From Eunapius fragilis (Eukaryota > Porifera > Demospongiae > Spongillida > Spongillidae), in NCBI GenBank assembly GCA_963681505.1, contig OY811979.1:7734736-7798735 (forward strand): a stretch of DNA of 64,000 nucleotides, written 5' to 3'. The notes under the pieces were generated by a model. It worked only from the letters and a program-made list of their open reading frames with translations. It had not been told where the DNA came from and ran no database searches. Below, piece by piece: positions 8,207-18,960 of the stretch (positions are counted from its first letter, which is position 1; every line of letters starts with the position of its first letter). Made by a program: the position numbers and the translations under genes.

Positions 8207-9955
8207 TTAAATACAACCTACGATTCTGAAAGTAACAGCAGCCAATTACACAAAGAGGGACCACAACATTTATGACAGGAAGTGATCATGTGACATAAAC
8301 ACACCATCATAAACACAACCTCAGTCTCAGTTAGCTCTAGTTGTTGCTAGATGACGATTCGTCTTTGATAGCACATTCAGACACATAAGCACACAGTTGG
8401 TCACAACTGTAAAAGTGTGAGATAAAGGTATACATGTAAAGGTATGCTCTACACATACATCCAGCTACAAAACAGATAGTTGTGCCAAAAGACATCCACA
8501 GATACTATTGTGCCAAAAGAGACCCTGTAAGGTACATGTATACACAACACCTGCCTGGGTTATCTTATCTTGATAGGCATGGCCTAATCAATTTTGCTTA
8601 TGTAAACTCATCCTTAGGGGGTATATGTACAAGTTTGACAACATTTTACAAACACACATTGGTGACACATTAGGAAGCACCATCATATGGGAACGTGGCA
8701 GAGGACCAGTTGTAAGGAGCAACATACATGTACTTTGAGGACACACATAATGCTCATGATATGACACTTCAGTAAATCGAGCACTGTGTCCTTGCCATGG
8801 AACAACTACATGTACATGTAACCGTAACCATTATTTCAATGCACAGAGGACCAATCACAAGACACTAATGTGTGCACATAGAAACAGCTAAAGAAAATTC
8901 AAGGTGAACATAGGAAGAGTATTTAGAGAGGTAAAACGAGAACTGTCAGCTGAATGCATGCTATTACATGTATGCATGTACACGTACCAATACATGTGTA
9001 ACAAACCACTAGCAAATGACTGTGTACGTACACGTACATGTACAAAGTTGCAGTCCACTGGGTGTAGGTAGGCTTCATGGCAGGGAAAACCTACAATCAC
9101 TCCTGTTCTAAACAGTCCTGTTGACGGAATGAAAAAAAAAGTTGAGCACATATGGCAGTGCATAGGTGCAGCGAAACTGTGTACAAGTGCTGTGTGTACA
9201 AGTGTTGTGCGCATGTGTGTGTGGAGACAAGAAGCATGCACGTATAGAGGTTCAATCCTATGGGGACATGATAAACGTACATCGTACTGTGTGCACAGCT
9301 GCACAACTAGATGTATAGCAAACCACTAGCAAATGACTGTGTAAGTACACGTACATGTATGAAGGTGCAGTCCACTGGGTGTAGGTAGGCTTCATGGCAG
9401 GGAAAACCTACAATCACTCCTGTTCTAAACAATCCTGTTGACGGAATGAAGAAACAAGTTGAGCACATATGGCAGTGCATAGGTGCTGTGTACAAGTGCA
9501 TGCGTGTACGTGTTGTGTGTGCATGTATTTAGGGTGCAGCACAGGGGTAGGGTGGAGTCCACTCAATAGCTAACTTAAAAGAGGGCCCGCTCCATGGCTG
9601 ACACTGTTCATGTAGCTGTAGGGTGGGTGGAGTCCACTCAAAAGAGAGTCCACTCCATCGCTATCACTGTTCACTGTAAGGAATGGGTATAGGGTGCAGT
9701 GCGGGAGGTAGGGTGGAGGGGTCATAGCTATACATGTACATGTATCTGGCATAGGGGTCACTATATAGCTTTTTGCAGTAGTGTCACTCCACAGCTGCTT
9801 GCTATAAGTTAGACACATGTCTGTCTGCTTCACATATGTCATTGCTGTGTGGTTCTGCCATATGAGCCACTCCACAGCTGTTTACCTGCCGTATGATGGT
9901 CCACTCATTATCATCGATGTCTGTCCACTGGGTCTGCAGTATAGGGTCCACTTCA
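8207..9955. repeat. Right terminal inverted repeat (about 1.75 kb)
   Basis: Reverse complement of the left arm at 2279-4350, with one fewer 317-bp internal unit. Small differences include indels near 8330 and 9380-9500. The outer end is gggtccacttca at 9944-9955. Confidence 0.9.
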
Positions 9956-11125
9956 TACAGTAGATGTCCATATACAGTAGATGTCTGCCACAGGGTTCAC
10001 TCAGTAGGGTTCACCTGATACAGTATTCATGTAGATATCTGCAGTAGAGTCTATTCCATATGGTACAGTGTTGATGTCCACTACCTACATGTATTGTCTA
10101 CTATTTGGTCTACTCCACACTTGTTCCACTGTCTTCTGGACACACCTATCTGCCTGCCATCTCTACAGCTGTTTACTGCTGGAGTCCATTCCACAGCTCT
10201 GCCTGGTTTTGTTTTACAGTTATACTTTTCCTCTGTCGTATTTTCTGCCATAGGGTCCATTGCATAGCTGCCTGCCTTAGGGTTACTCCATGCCGTCTGC
10301 TGCGGTGCTCATTCCACTGCTGTCTGCCGTAGGATAGTAGCTGCGTACTGCATGTAGTTACTCCACTGTCTGCCATACTCCACAGCAGGCCCGGCGCACA
10401 CGGTGCGGTTGGTGCGGCTTTGGCCGCACCAACTTTCGGTCCCAAAATGGGCGTGTCTAACATGTGGGCGTGTCTGATGTCATAATTCATAGTAGTACTT
10501 AACCATTGTGGGCACAATTATCGATCGTCTATAACTATTTGAACGTACGACATTACTAAATTCATAGTCGTACTTTAACCATTGTATGAATTTCCTGCTG
10601 TGCCAACCCTAAGCGTACAGTTACTAGTGATGCTTGCTTACAAATGCAACTTCCGAGCATGCATTTAGCGCGCTCCGTAGGATTAAAAGCTATCTACGAA
10701 GCACAATGAGCCAGGTGAGATTAAGCTCTCACTGATATCATCAACCTAGAGAACATCGCAGATGACTTTTGTCAGCAGTTCGCAGCATAGGAAAAAGGTA
10801 TTTGGCAATCCTTGATACTAGTAATGATAACCAAAGTCCCCTAATACTTAAAGAGCTTGAATCTTGATCAGTTAATTTGCTTTTGCCACACCCATGCATG
10901 TTCGCATTGTCCGGTTTTACATATGATTCTGTTTTTGCATCTTAAAGAACACGGGCCGTGCATGTGCTTCGAAAACGTCAACACACGCGCGCGCGCCTTT
11001 CATGGGGCCACGCCCACACTAATGTACAATAATTGGCCGCACCAATTTTGGACCGAGTGCGCCGGGCCTGCACAGCTGTCCACTACGGGAACTCGCGCGT
11101 CTGCGGTGCTCCACAGCTAGTTACC
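9956..11125. repeat. Degenerate 'CTGCC(A/G)TAGGGTCCACT' repeat array, split by a MITE
   Basis: Imperfect copies of a 40-60 bp unit with the core ctgccatagggtccact or ctccacagctg run from within the right inverted repeat (from about 9540) through 10385, and resume after the MITE at 11071-11125. They are related to the outer part of the transposon's right arm and resemble the subterminal repeats to which transposases bind; that role is inference. Confidence 0.5.
10386..11070. mobile_element. 685-bp non-autonomous DNA element, TIR CAGGCCCGGCGCAC
   Basis: The left end caggcccggcgcac is mirrored by gtgcgccgggcctg on the right, with a subterminal GGTGCGGC/GGCCGCACC repeat. Both flanks read CACAG (10381-10385 and 11071-11075), a likely target duplication. 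No transposase frame is inside. The CAGG terminus and GC-rich ends suggest a hAT-like family, although the visible duplication is only five bases. Confidence 0.65.
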
Positions 11126-12569
11126 GCTACCGCTCTCAAACTTCTTTGATCTTCGTCTTCAGGCGAAAAGCAAATTATTCAGGTCCCCAGACAACTTACA
11201 TTGCGTCACAGTGGTGGTGGGTGGGGTGGTTGTGATGTAGTTGAATATTCATGTTACATCGGTGAATGGGATCGGTTCGCGCAGATACAACGGCGCGATT
11301 CGAGCGGGAAACTTGTACTTACTTTGCACAGCTGTATCTCCGCAACGGATAACATAAAAATTAACGAACAGAACAAATCAATAGCTGCAGGACCTCTCTA
11401 CCGACAAACCGAGTTTGGAGCGATTTGATTACTCCTGCCGAAAGTTATGGCGGGTTTGAACCCCTTGGGGTATCGGACATCGCGATACTGGCATGGAGCA
11501 TGTTCAAGATCCCAAAATGTATTTTACCATAGAGAAATAGTGTAGTATGAAGTGCTGAAAATAGGAAGACGATAGCGTTAACCGTTCGGAAGTTATAGCA
11601 TTTCAAATGTAAGGCATTTTTATTATATATGAGTCACAGTGGTAGAACCTACCTTCGTGTAGAGAGTAGCCTCTCGCTTGTACGGGAAGGAAGACGAGCA
11701 CAAATGCAGAGAGGAGAGAATTAACACCTTAAGCTTCAGAGCTAGAAAAGTGGCGTCCATATTTGCAAGCACAAACAGTATTCACCGTAGAAAAGTTGCG
11801 CATGCGCTGCACTGCAATTCCGCAATGCAAAATTACATATTCGAACTCACACACCTCGGCAAACCTCCCCAATTTTTCTACCTACCCTCGCCCTACACAC
11901 ACAATGCGGTTTCCTATCTTATTGCTATTTTTTTTGTTTTAGTTTTATAAGCCTACGGTCTACCCATTCTGATTGTTATTGAAAATCATAATGACTTGAA
12001 CATTGTGAGTGTCTTAGATTAACTTAGTGATAGGATGAATGGTAAGAATATTGTGAATTTTTGGCCTTATTAAGGGGGCTTGGGAGAGGCTGTGACGTTA
12101 AAAAATATTATTGTCGCAAGTATTATTTTATAATACGGAACATCTAGTTAGCTGCAGCGTTGACCCCAGTTGCAGCAGTTACGTCTATTCAGACTACACT
12201 GCACATAGAGTAATGTTTCATGCTACTAATCTAACAAAAACGCTATGACGCTTAGAGGGGGGTTAACATGTTAACGTCACAATGACACTAATTTTTCCAA
12301 ACATAGTTTGGACAAGCCCCCTAAAGGGGCCGTTCATGAATCACAGATGGGGGGGCGTTTGTGACGGGAGGGGGGAGGGGGGTATGTCATATTTTAAATT
12401 ATAATTCATTGTCGTGGGTAACTATGATATGGTGACAGTGTATTTAAAACTGTTAACGTTACAACTGTTATTGTGCAGGTGCAGCGACTCTATGTGAACA
12501 GGCGCACAAATAAGACCTCCGTTATACTGATCGGGCCGCTCAAATCAACAGGGCCCTGACTGAGGCTCA
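11126..12569. other. No gene seen; dispersed repeat at 11323-11610
   Basis: Apart from the repeat listed separately this stretch has only short frames without recognisable content. It includes a G-rich tract at about 12348-12382. Confidence 0.5.
11323..11610 (+). repeat. Dispersed repeat, copy 1
   Basis: About 290 bp that recur in the same orientation at 63220-63517, from tttgcacag through gaacagaacaaatcaatag, atggcgggtttgaacccc, gggtatcggac and gtagtatgaagtg to aagttat near the end. The copies are clearly diverged, by roughly a quarter of positions by eye. No coding capacity. Confidence 0.75.
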
Positions 12570-12878
12570 CAGCGGCGGATACAGGTTTTAGGGGGGGGGG
12601 GGGGCACGTATGGTGGGTGTGGCTGGGGGTGCGGTGGGGTCGGCTTCAGGCCCGATACGAAAAGCGGGGGGGGGGGGGGGGGGGGTATGATCGCGTATCG
12701 GGGGGCCCGGGATATAGTACAGTAGTAGAGTTCATGCGTGCGGATATCAATAGGCAGCGCAATCGTGCAGCTATTATTAAAAAATGCGGCCCGAAAAGTT
12801 ATGAATTTATAAATGGAGGGGGGGGGGCACGTGCCCCGAGTGTCCCCCCCCCCCCCCCCCCCCCTGGATCCGCCGCTG
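12570..12878. mobile_element. 309-bp hAT-like MITE, TIR CAGCGGCGGAT(A/C)CAGG
   Basis: The ends cagcggcggatacagg and cctggatccgccgctg are inverted repeats, with poly-G and poly-C tracts just inside. The flanks share ggctca (12564-12569 and 12879-12884), consistent with a decayed hAT-type 8-bp target duplication. No transposase. Confidence 0.7.
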
Positions 12879-12937
12879 GGCTCATGCAGTGTATTGTTGC
12901 CTTTTGGGTATTAAAACGTGCGTGTATTAAATTATAT

Positions 12938-13108
12938 CACAGGGAAAAAACGCGTGGAATCAAGTTCTGATTTTACAGAAGATTTTTAAATCTTCTGAAA
13001 AATCATTGCGTGATCTTACATAGAAAATCTGACGCGTGTGATTTGTGTGTGATTCTCTGTAATATCACACAATGATTCCAAAATGATTCCACGTGTTTTT
13101 TCCCTGTG
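12938..13108. mobile_element. 171-bp MITE of the CACAG..AAAAAACGCGT family, copy 1
   Basis: The ends cacagggaaaaaacgcgtgg and ccacgtgttttttccctgtg are near-perfect inverted repeats; the interior is palindromic AT-rich sequence (acagaagatttttaaatctt). A related member lies at 17457-17626. A target duplication is not clear for this copy. Confidence 0.75.
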
Positions 13109-13184
13109 GATCATTTGAAGGTTTCAAGTATTTGCGTAGCGGAGTAGCAGATGGGTAGGTTTAAATTGTACTCGTGTATCTTCG

Positions 13185-13385
13185 AAGCTTACATCGACCA
13201 AATCCAAGACGCTTTGCCAGCAAGAGGTGAATGAGAAGTGGAATGCAATTAAGGATAGTGAGGAGGTGATAGTGAAGGTGGATGGACTGTTGAATGAGTT
13301 AAAGGCCATCACAATGAAGCACAAAGGAGGTTTGTTGAGTTTTTGGGGGAAACAGCCAACCCAGAGAGCCGTTCCAGCTATTTAA
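13185..13385 (+). CDS. Short coding fragment, possibly transposon-derived
   Basis: A 66-codon open frame reads TSTKSKTLCQQEVNEKWNAI, then a Glu/Lys-rich helix-like stretch and KGGLLSFWGKQPTQRAV before a stop. Its composition is protein-like and 'LLSFW.K' tails occur in some transposon-encoded proteins, but I cannot name a family. A continuation in another frame (13386-13450, VPEMSVVETVVAGDSD) suggests a frameshifted longer protein. It has no clear start codon, so it would be an exon or a remnant. Confidence 0.25.
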   Translation, partial: KLTSTKSKTLCQQEVNEKWNAIKDSEEVIVKVDGLLNELKAITMKHKGGLLSFWGKQPTQRAVPAI

Positions 13386-13583
13386 GAGCAGTGTTCCAGA
13401 AATGTCAGTAGTAGAAACTGTAGTTGCTGGTGATTCTGATATGAGGTTCAAAAGAATGGAAGTGAGCCTGGAACTTCTGCTAACAGTTCCAGCTGTAATA
13501 GTGTGAAACAAAAGGCCATATAGTTCAAGATGAACTTCAGCTCAAAATTAACGTGATGATGCACCTACTCATTGTTAGTGAGA

Positions 13584-13626
13584 CCCCCCCCCCCCCCCCG
13601 GGGGGGGGGGGGGGGGGGGGGGGGGG
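13584..13626. repeat. Adjoining poly-C and poly-G tracts
   Basis: About 16 C are followed immediately by about 27 G, a perfect-palindrome homopolymer junction. Such tracts are hard to sequence and may mark a local assembly join. Confidence 0.85.
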
Positions 13627-14068
13627 CGAAGTCGGGATTAGGTGGGGATTTGACACGTGAATATTATTACTGGCCACACATTTGACCATAGTCGGGCACG
13701 CGTTTGACCTTTTATCAGACCACGTAGTATAGACATTTGACCGGTTATTTTAACCCCCAACCAGGAGCAGTTTGCTTTAATAAAGGTCAAATCCCTCCCA
13801 TTGCCCCCGGGGGGGGGGTTTCACGTAACAATGATAGGCGCATAAAAGCAGACTTGGTTGGCGTATGAACAGCTGGGATTCTAACTGACTTACATGAAAC
13901 AGAGCTGTCCGACAGATAAAAAGAGGAACGTAGTGCCGTAGTGGAATTAGGGTCTATGTTAAAGAGAAAAAGACGACCAACGAAGGTCAAAAAAGTTCAG
14001 AGATGATAGAAAAAAGAGTCTAGCTGCAGCCTGTGCAAAGAATCCAGTATTGAAGTCCTGCATGTCGC

Positions 14069-14304
14069 GGAGGAAACTGTCCACGGAGTAAAGTGTCCGC
14101 CCGGACCATTTACTTCGGAGTAAGTTGTCCTAGGACACTTTACTCCGAGCAACTTGTCCCTCTAGGACAAGTTACTTCGGAGTAAGCTGTCCCCTTCTGG
14201 AGTAAACTGTCCCCACCTCAACTCTTTTCCCGCGGACAATTTACTCCGATGTAAGATATATATCCTAGGACAACTTACTCTGGAGTAATATGTCCTAGGA
14301 CAAC
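14069..14304. repeat. Array of 'GGACAAnTTACTCCGGAGTA' palindromes
   Basis: About ten half-units of GGAGTAA(A/G/C)nTGTCC occur in alternating orientation, for example at 14085-14098, 14117-14130 and 14179-14192, with tcctagga or similar joining them. Full units are palindromes of about 28 bp. No coding frame. Confidence 0.75.
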
Positions 14305-14732
14305 CAAAGTATGGCTATATATTATTTTAATTACTCCTTACATCAACAACCTTTTGGGTTACCTGGTACAGGGAGGCTGACCCTTGCACCAGACTTTTTC
14401 TCAATAACCCATTTTACCAAGGGACGCCATGGCGTCGCTGTAATTCCTCCCCACGGTGGTGAGTGACCCCGTTGTACTGGACCCTTAGGTTGTCTTTAAG
14501 TTTGTTGAACGGGAGCTAATAATTGTGACCTTATCTCCTGGCACACATAGGAATTCCTATGTTTGTTTAGCCATTTATTTCAGTTTAATTGATGCCTATG
14601 AAGCAATATTACACTAAGCTCTATCTGTTGGTACCACACGCTACCACATTCATTACATTCAGATCGTTGCTATTTCGACAGCATCCAAGTGTGGCTCACA
14701 GCTACAGAATATGTAGCATTTATACTCACAAA

Positions 14733-14974
14733 CATTCACTATACGAGAAGGTTGGTGGTATATAGGAGATGGTGGTGTAAAAAGCAAGGGAGCAAGCCAG
14801 TTTCTGATTGAAAAGAAATAGACCTTTATTACAGCATGTTGTCATATATAAATGTGCTTGCTAATATAGGTCTATTTCATTTTTCCTTTTCATACAGAAG
14901 CCTTGTTCCTTTGCTTTTTACACCAACATCACCTTTGATTCCTATATACCATCAACCTTCTCGTATAGAGAATG
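14733..14974. repeat. 242-bp imperfect inverted repeat (MITE-like)
   Basis: Arms of about 75 bp: cattcactatacgagaagg on the left mirrors ccttctcgtatagagaatg on the right, and tggtggtgtaaaaagcaa mirrors ttgctttttacaccaaca. The centre is AT-rich. No target duplication was identified. Confidence 0.7.
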
Positions 14975-15660
14975 TTTTTATTACTTGTAATGTATAAAAA
15001 TGATGCTGCTTGGCACTGAATTGTCATTGTCCGCCTGTCCTTTAGATGGCAGTCAGGTCTATCTATGCAAGCCTCTCCGATAAACAGCAGTTTAAAGTTG
15101 ATAAAAGGTATTGCGTATCGTCAGTTACAGTAATAGCGCGATACACTGCTCCTGCAGAGATGTTAAACACATGACTAAGCCAACATAAACCCCCCCAAGC
15201 CTATGCTGGATGTGCTGGATATGCTGGATCCGGGGCTGTCTTACACACCGTTTACTGTTTACTGAGAAAAAGTGGTACGGCGGCGCGCACTGTTCATAAA
15301 AAGTGTTACGGCGTTCGCCGTACTTGCCGTAGCGTCAGCGCCGCCTATGTTAAATGCGTGTTGATTTTTAGAAGAGCGTACAAAAGCCTTGCTTCTTCCC
15401 GCCCTGTTGCTGGCAAAATGGGAGTTGCCACATTAAAATTAATAACGATCTTTGGCGAATTATTTCATTCCGCCCTAAATTACAAGCGCAGCGTATTAAC
15501 CAATGTTAATGTTTAGTGCCCGACCTTATGACATCACCAGTACTATACATCCAGGCTATGCTGTAGCGTAATTGCTCAAATTAGTGTCACTATTAGAGTT
15601 TAAATTAATAATTTGCATGTGCGCGTACGTAGCGAGATAGCGCATTGACTTGCAACTTGG
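14975..15660. other. No gene seen
   Basis: Mixed sequence with no repeat or frame that I recognise; it precedes the pogo-like remnant. Confidence 0.4.
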
Positions 15661-15672
15661 AATCCATTAAGG

Positions 15673-16400
15673 ATGTCTGGCCCCATTAGAAAGAAGTCGT
15701 ACAGTGTAGTATTTAAACTTCAGATTGTGAGCAAGACTGAGACCAGTAGTATTAGAGCAGCAGCAAGGGAAGCGGGAGTGGATGAGAAACGGGTTCGTGA
15801 GTGGAAAAAACAGGAAATGGAATTGGAAGAAATGATGAAGAAGCAAGGCAAGATAGCATGCAAGGTCCGAAAACGTCTTTCTGGAGGTGGGAGAAAGGTT
15901 CAGTTCCCGGTACAAGAAAAATTGATTGCCATCTTGCAACAGAGAGCCCTGCATGTTCGTGTGGTGCGCTAGGATGTAGCCCGCTTTGCTAAAGACATCA
16001 TCACAAATCCAAGTTTTAAGGCTTCACCTGGCTGGATTTCTAGATTCATGCGGCGACACAAGTTTGTCACGAGGGTAAAAGACAACAGCTGGCCAAAGTC
16101 TCCCGAAAAATGTGAGTGAATAATTGTAGACTATGTAACAACGTGCAGCAAGCGCATAAGAAGGAATCAGCCAACATGGACGAAACAGCAATTTGGGCTG
16201 ATATGCCAGGTAATTCCACTATTGAAGTACGAGGGGCCCACACTGTACAAATAGCAACAACAGGACATGACAAACAGAGAATAAGTATTTGCCTAGCCGC
16301 GTTTGCCGATGGCACGAATTTGAAGCCATTCGTCAGCAGCCAACAATGTGGTTACCAAATATAAAGTTCCCAAAAACACACCATCATTTTCTGCGGTGAG
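15673..16400 (+). pseudogene. Pogo/Tigger-like (Tc1-mariner) transposase remnant
   Basis: The first frame (15673-15972) begins MSGPIRKKSYSVVFKLQIVS and carries the helix-turn-helix pattern SIRAAAREAGVDEKRVREWK (about residues 26-45), typical of the N-terminal DNA-binding domain of pogo-like transposases. After a stop at 15970 the same frame continues ARFAKDIITNPSFKASPGWI, a CENP-B-like second helix-turn-helix. In another frame (16116 on) the start of the DDE domain is visible: ANMDETAIWADMPGN, with the first catalytic Asp in MDET, then TTGHDKQRISICLAAFADGT. It breaks off near 16400, so the rest of the DDE domain is missing. One stop, at least one frameshift and a 3' truncation make it inactive. 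Confidence 0.75.
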
Positions 16401-17147
16401 TTTGATATGACAGGCACCCATGCTTGCCTCCCTTGCCCCTTCCCCTACCCCCCCCCCCCCCCCCACCCCCAAAAAAAAAAACTAAATACATGTACATGTA
16501 AATAAAAATTTGAGTTGATGCATAACAAGGTGTTTGGATCTGTATTTGGTGTCAGTAGTTGCTGAATCCTGGCTTGATTAGGGCAAAGGTTATGTGATAG
16601 AGTGGGCAGCATGGCGCTGAGTTAATCAGGTCAAAGTTTTCAAAGCCATTCCGGTAATGACTATCTGTTTATAGCCAGCATAGGTGTGTTTGTACACACA
16701 CCTTCAATATTCAAACCACAGCAGGCAATGTACCATTTTGGAGCATCATGCATAAGTGCAAAGAGTAATGCTTCATGTCAATAATAGGATAGTTATTATT
16801 CTACGTTTGCTGCATCTTGAGAACAGACTTTAGATTGATGATGCATGAGATACTGTATGGTTTCATACACGCACAAGCACATACAAAGAACTTGTGTACA
16901 AAGAAATTATATATTGGCATGTATATATATTGTAAGCTCCTTTATGGTGATGGCTATGTGTGTTCCTTCTTTAATGCCTTTATCCTTTCAAACACTGTAA
17001 ATCCACTGGCTTTGTGTAAATATGCCTCTCCATTTCCAAGTATGGTCTGAAAAGGTAGTGTGCATCTGAACTGTCAAATGTGTTGAGGTGAAAGTGCGTA
17101 TCTTGCAGTCTCTCGCAGTGTAGTCATGGAGTTTCCACAGTGTTGCC
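16401..17147. other. No gene seen
   Basis: A poly-C/poly-A tract at 16447-16481 follows the transposase remnant; the rest is AT-rich sequence with only short frames. Confidence 0.45.
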
Positions 17148-17440
17148 TTACATAATGCTCACCTCCGGAGGAACAGTCAGATTCACCACTGCATTCAGAC
17201 CTTTTCTAATTCTGTCCACTTCGCTCACCATCTTTGCTACGCTTGCCTTTACTGCTCTTAAGCTTCGGTCTTTCTTCCTGCTCTGATTCAATTTCCTCTG
17301 AACAACCCAATAGGGCTGAGATTGCGGAGTCAAGCTTTTTGATGACCTCACAGTCGTGTCGAGGATGACGCTGTTTTGAGTACTCCAACTTCTCTTGCTG
17401 CTCACCATACTTGCATCTACACTTCGCAATCAATACAATA
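17148..17440 (-). CDS. Possible coding fragment, not recognised
   Basis: Minus-strand frame over about 17433-17206 reads KCRCKYGEQQEKLEYSKQRH, then a Glu/Lys-rich segment (EEIESEQEERPKLKSSKGKR). The charged, low-complexity character could be a real exon. The MITE at 17457-17626 sits directly upstream on this strand, and a further minus frame lies at 17892-17701 (SSLQPVEGVCQVAGSTDDIH), so the two could be parts of one gene split by the MITE. No family is recognised. Confidence 0.2.
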
Positions 17441-17456
17441 TCTCCCTCCGTCCTTC

Positions 17457-17626
17457 CACAGCAAAAAAACGCGTCGAATCAATTCTTGATTTTCGATTGA
17501 TTTGCCACTTACATTCTGGTACATATTGTTAACAGTTTGTACCAGGTATGTAAACATTTTGTACCAGAATGTAAGTGGCAAATCAATTGAAAATCAAGAA
17601 TTGATTCGACGCGTTTTTTTGCTGTG
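17457..17626. mobile_element. 170-bp MITE of the CACAG..AAAAAACGCGT family, copy 2
   Basis: The ends cacagcaaaaaaacgcgtcg and cgacgcgtttttttgctgtg are perfect inverted repeats, and the palindrome continues for about 70 bases per arm (aatcaattcttgatttt…, cacttacattctggtaca). The flanks both read TTC (17454-17456 and 17627-17629), a possible 3-bp target duplication as in PIF/Harbinger-like elements. It is more intact than copy 1 at 12938. Confidence 0.8.
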
Positions 17627-18195
17627 TTCCGAATGCTCTTCCTGCGCTTTTCTGAAGTGCAAACCTCTTCCATATCAACAGCGCTGCCAACACTCTCTTC
17701 TTATGTGCCTGAGTCTTTGTAGCTATTGCTAGGGCTTTGAGGCCCTCTAACTTGTTTTGAAATACAACTGGGCCGTAATGATACCTTGATCTTGCTATGA
17801 ATATCGTCTGTAGATCCCGCCACCTGGCAGACTCCCTCCACTGGTTGTAAACTACTCATAACTGTCTGGCTAAACGCCCTTGTATTTGCCACTCATACCT
17901 GTGCAATGGCAGATGTGGGGCAACCAGCTCTGATGGCTGTGGGTGTGGTATATTACCAGTCATCATGAAGGTATTCCCGTTATATGTGCAGTTCATGCAA
18001 AAATACCTGCCTTTACAGCTGGCCCCACTATTCATATTGTGTCAAATGTAGTACAAAAACACCATGCATAATGTCTATAAAATATCTAGACATGCAAGTA
18101 TAAGCCATAACGCTCTAGGGGTCGGTGAGGGCGGTTAGAGCGCCGGAGAGGAGGGAGGACAGCATCCAGACCCTCTATTAGAGGAGCAGCTTCTA

Positions 18196-18960
18196 CTATA
18201 CAGGTTCAAGACCCTGGTCAATATCTGGGATTAGAAGAGCTGGTGCCAGTGGTACATTTGCTTGTCTGTCTTCCGCTGTTACAATAGCTGGCAAAGAGTC
18301 CAACTCTGTCTGCTGAAAATATTTCGGCTCCCTTTCTCCCCCTTGAATCCGCGCTTTGACATGGTCAACATGGTAGCGGTTTTCCTTGCCATCATTGAAC
18401 CTGATGATGAGGGACACTGGACCCAGTACTGCTGTGACTTTTTCTGGTATCCAATTAGGAGTTCCTATGTGATTAAGGGCATACACTTCATCACCCACCA
18501 ATGAGCGCTGTCTTGTGTGCACGTCATGATTCTCCTTCTGTCTTTCTTGATTTTGCGCCACATGTTGTTGCACCGACGGTAAAATAAAATCAAGATGAGA
18601 TCGTGGTTTTTGTCCCAACAGCAACTCAGCAGGAGACTTCCCTGTGGTCGAATGAGGGGTTATTCGGTACTGGAAAAGGAAACGAGATAAACATGTGTCA
18701 ATATTCCCTGCAGTCTTCCGTAACGCATTTTTCACCGTCTACATGCACGGCTCGTTCGGCTAATCCATTAGTGGCTGGGTGGTAAGGTGCACTTGTTATG
18801 TGCCTAAAAACATTACGCTGAACAAAGTTCTGGAACTCAGCACTGGTAAAAGCTGTGCCATTGTCGATACCAACACCTCTGGGAGTCCATGTACTGCAAA
18901 AACTTGCCTCAGCACTCGCATGGCCTGACTGCCCCGATTCCATACTGAGACGTGTCACAT
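18196..18960 (-). pseudogene. Ty3/gypsy integrase, core second half and C-terminus
   Basis: The core is visible as GIDNGTAFTSAEFQNFVQRN (second catalytic Asp in DNG) and SAPYHPATNGLAERAVH (catalytic Glu in AER). A frame change near 18720 leads to KNALRKTAGNIDTCLSRFLF, YRITPHSTTGKSPAELLLGQ and a C-terminal SH3-like part around LVGDEVYALNHIGTPNWIPE. The zinc-binding domain and first catalytic Asp are absent because of the internal deletion. After 18196 the tail continues in another frame to the pol terminus near 18087. Confidence 0.8.

Larger units (their letters stand above)
2279..9955. mobile_element. 7.7-kb DNA transposon with giant terminal inverted repeats
   Basis: Two inverted repeats (2279-4350 and 8207-9955) bracket a 3.9-kb unique core with a plus-strand gene of the DUF7869 type at 5.6-8.1 kb and a possible second gene on the minus strand at 4.36-5.4 kb. 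The outer ends read TGAAGTGGACCC on both sides. Both flanks carry tac next to the termini, a candidate 3-bp target duplication, but this is short enough to be chance. Degenerate repeats related to the right end continue beyond 9955, so the left end may be truncated instead. The superfamily cannot be assigned from sequence alone. Confidence 0.75.

Noticed and set aside
10173-10517. Minus-strand 114-codon frame with Ala/Gly-rich segment
   Set aside because: It runs across the border of the 685-bp MITE and the degenerate repeat array.
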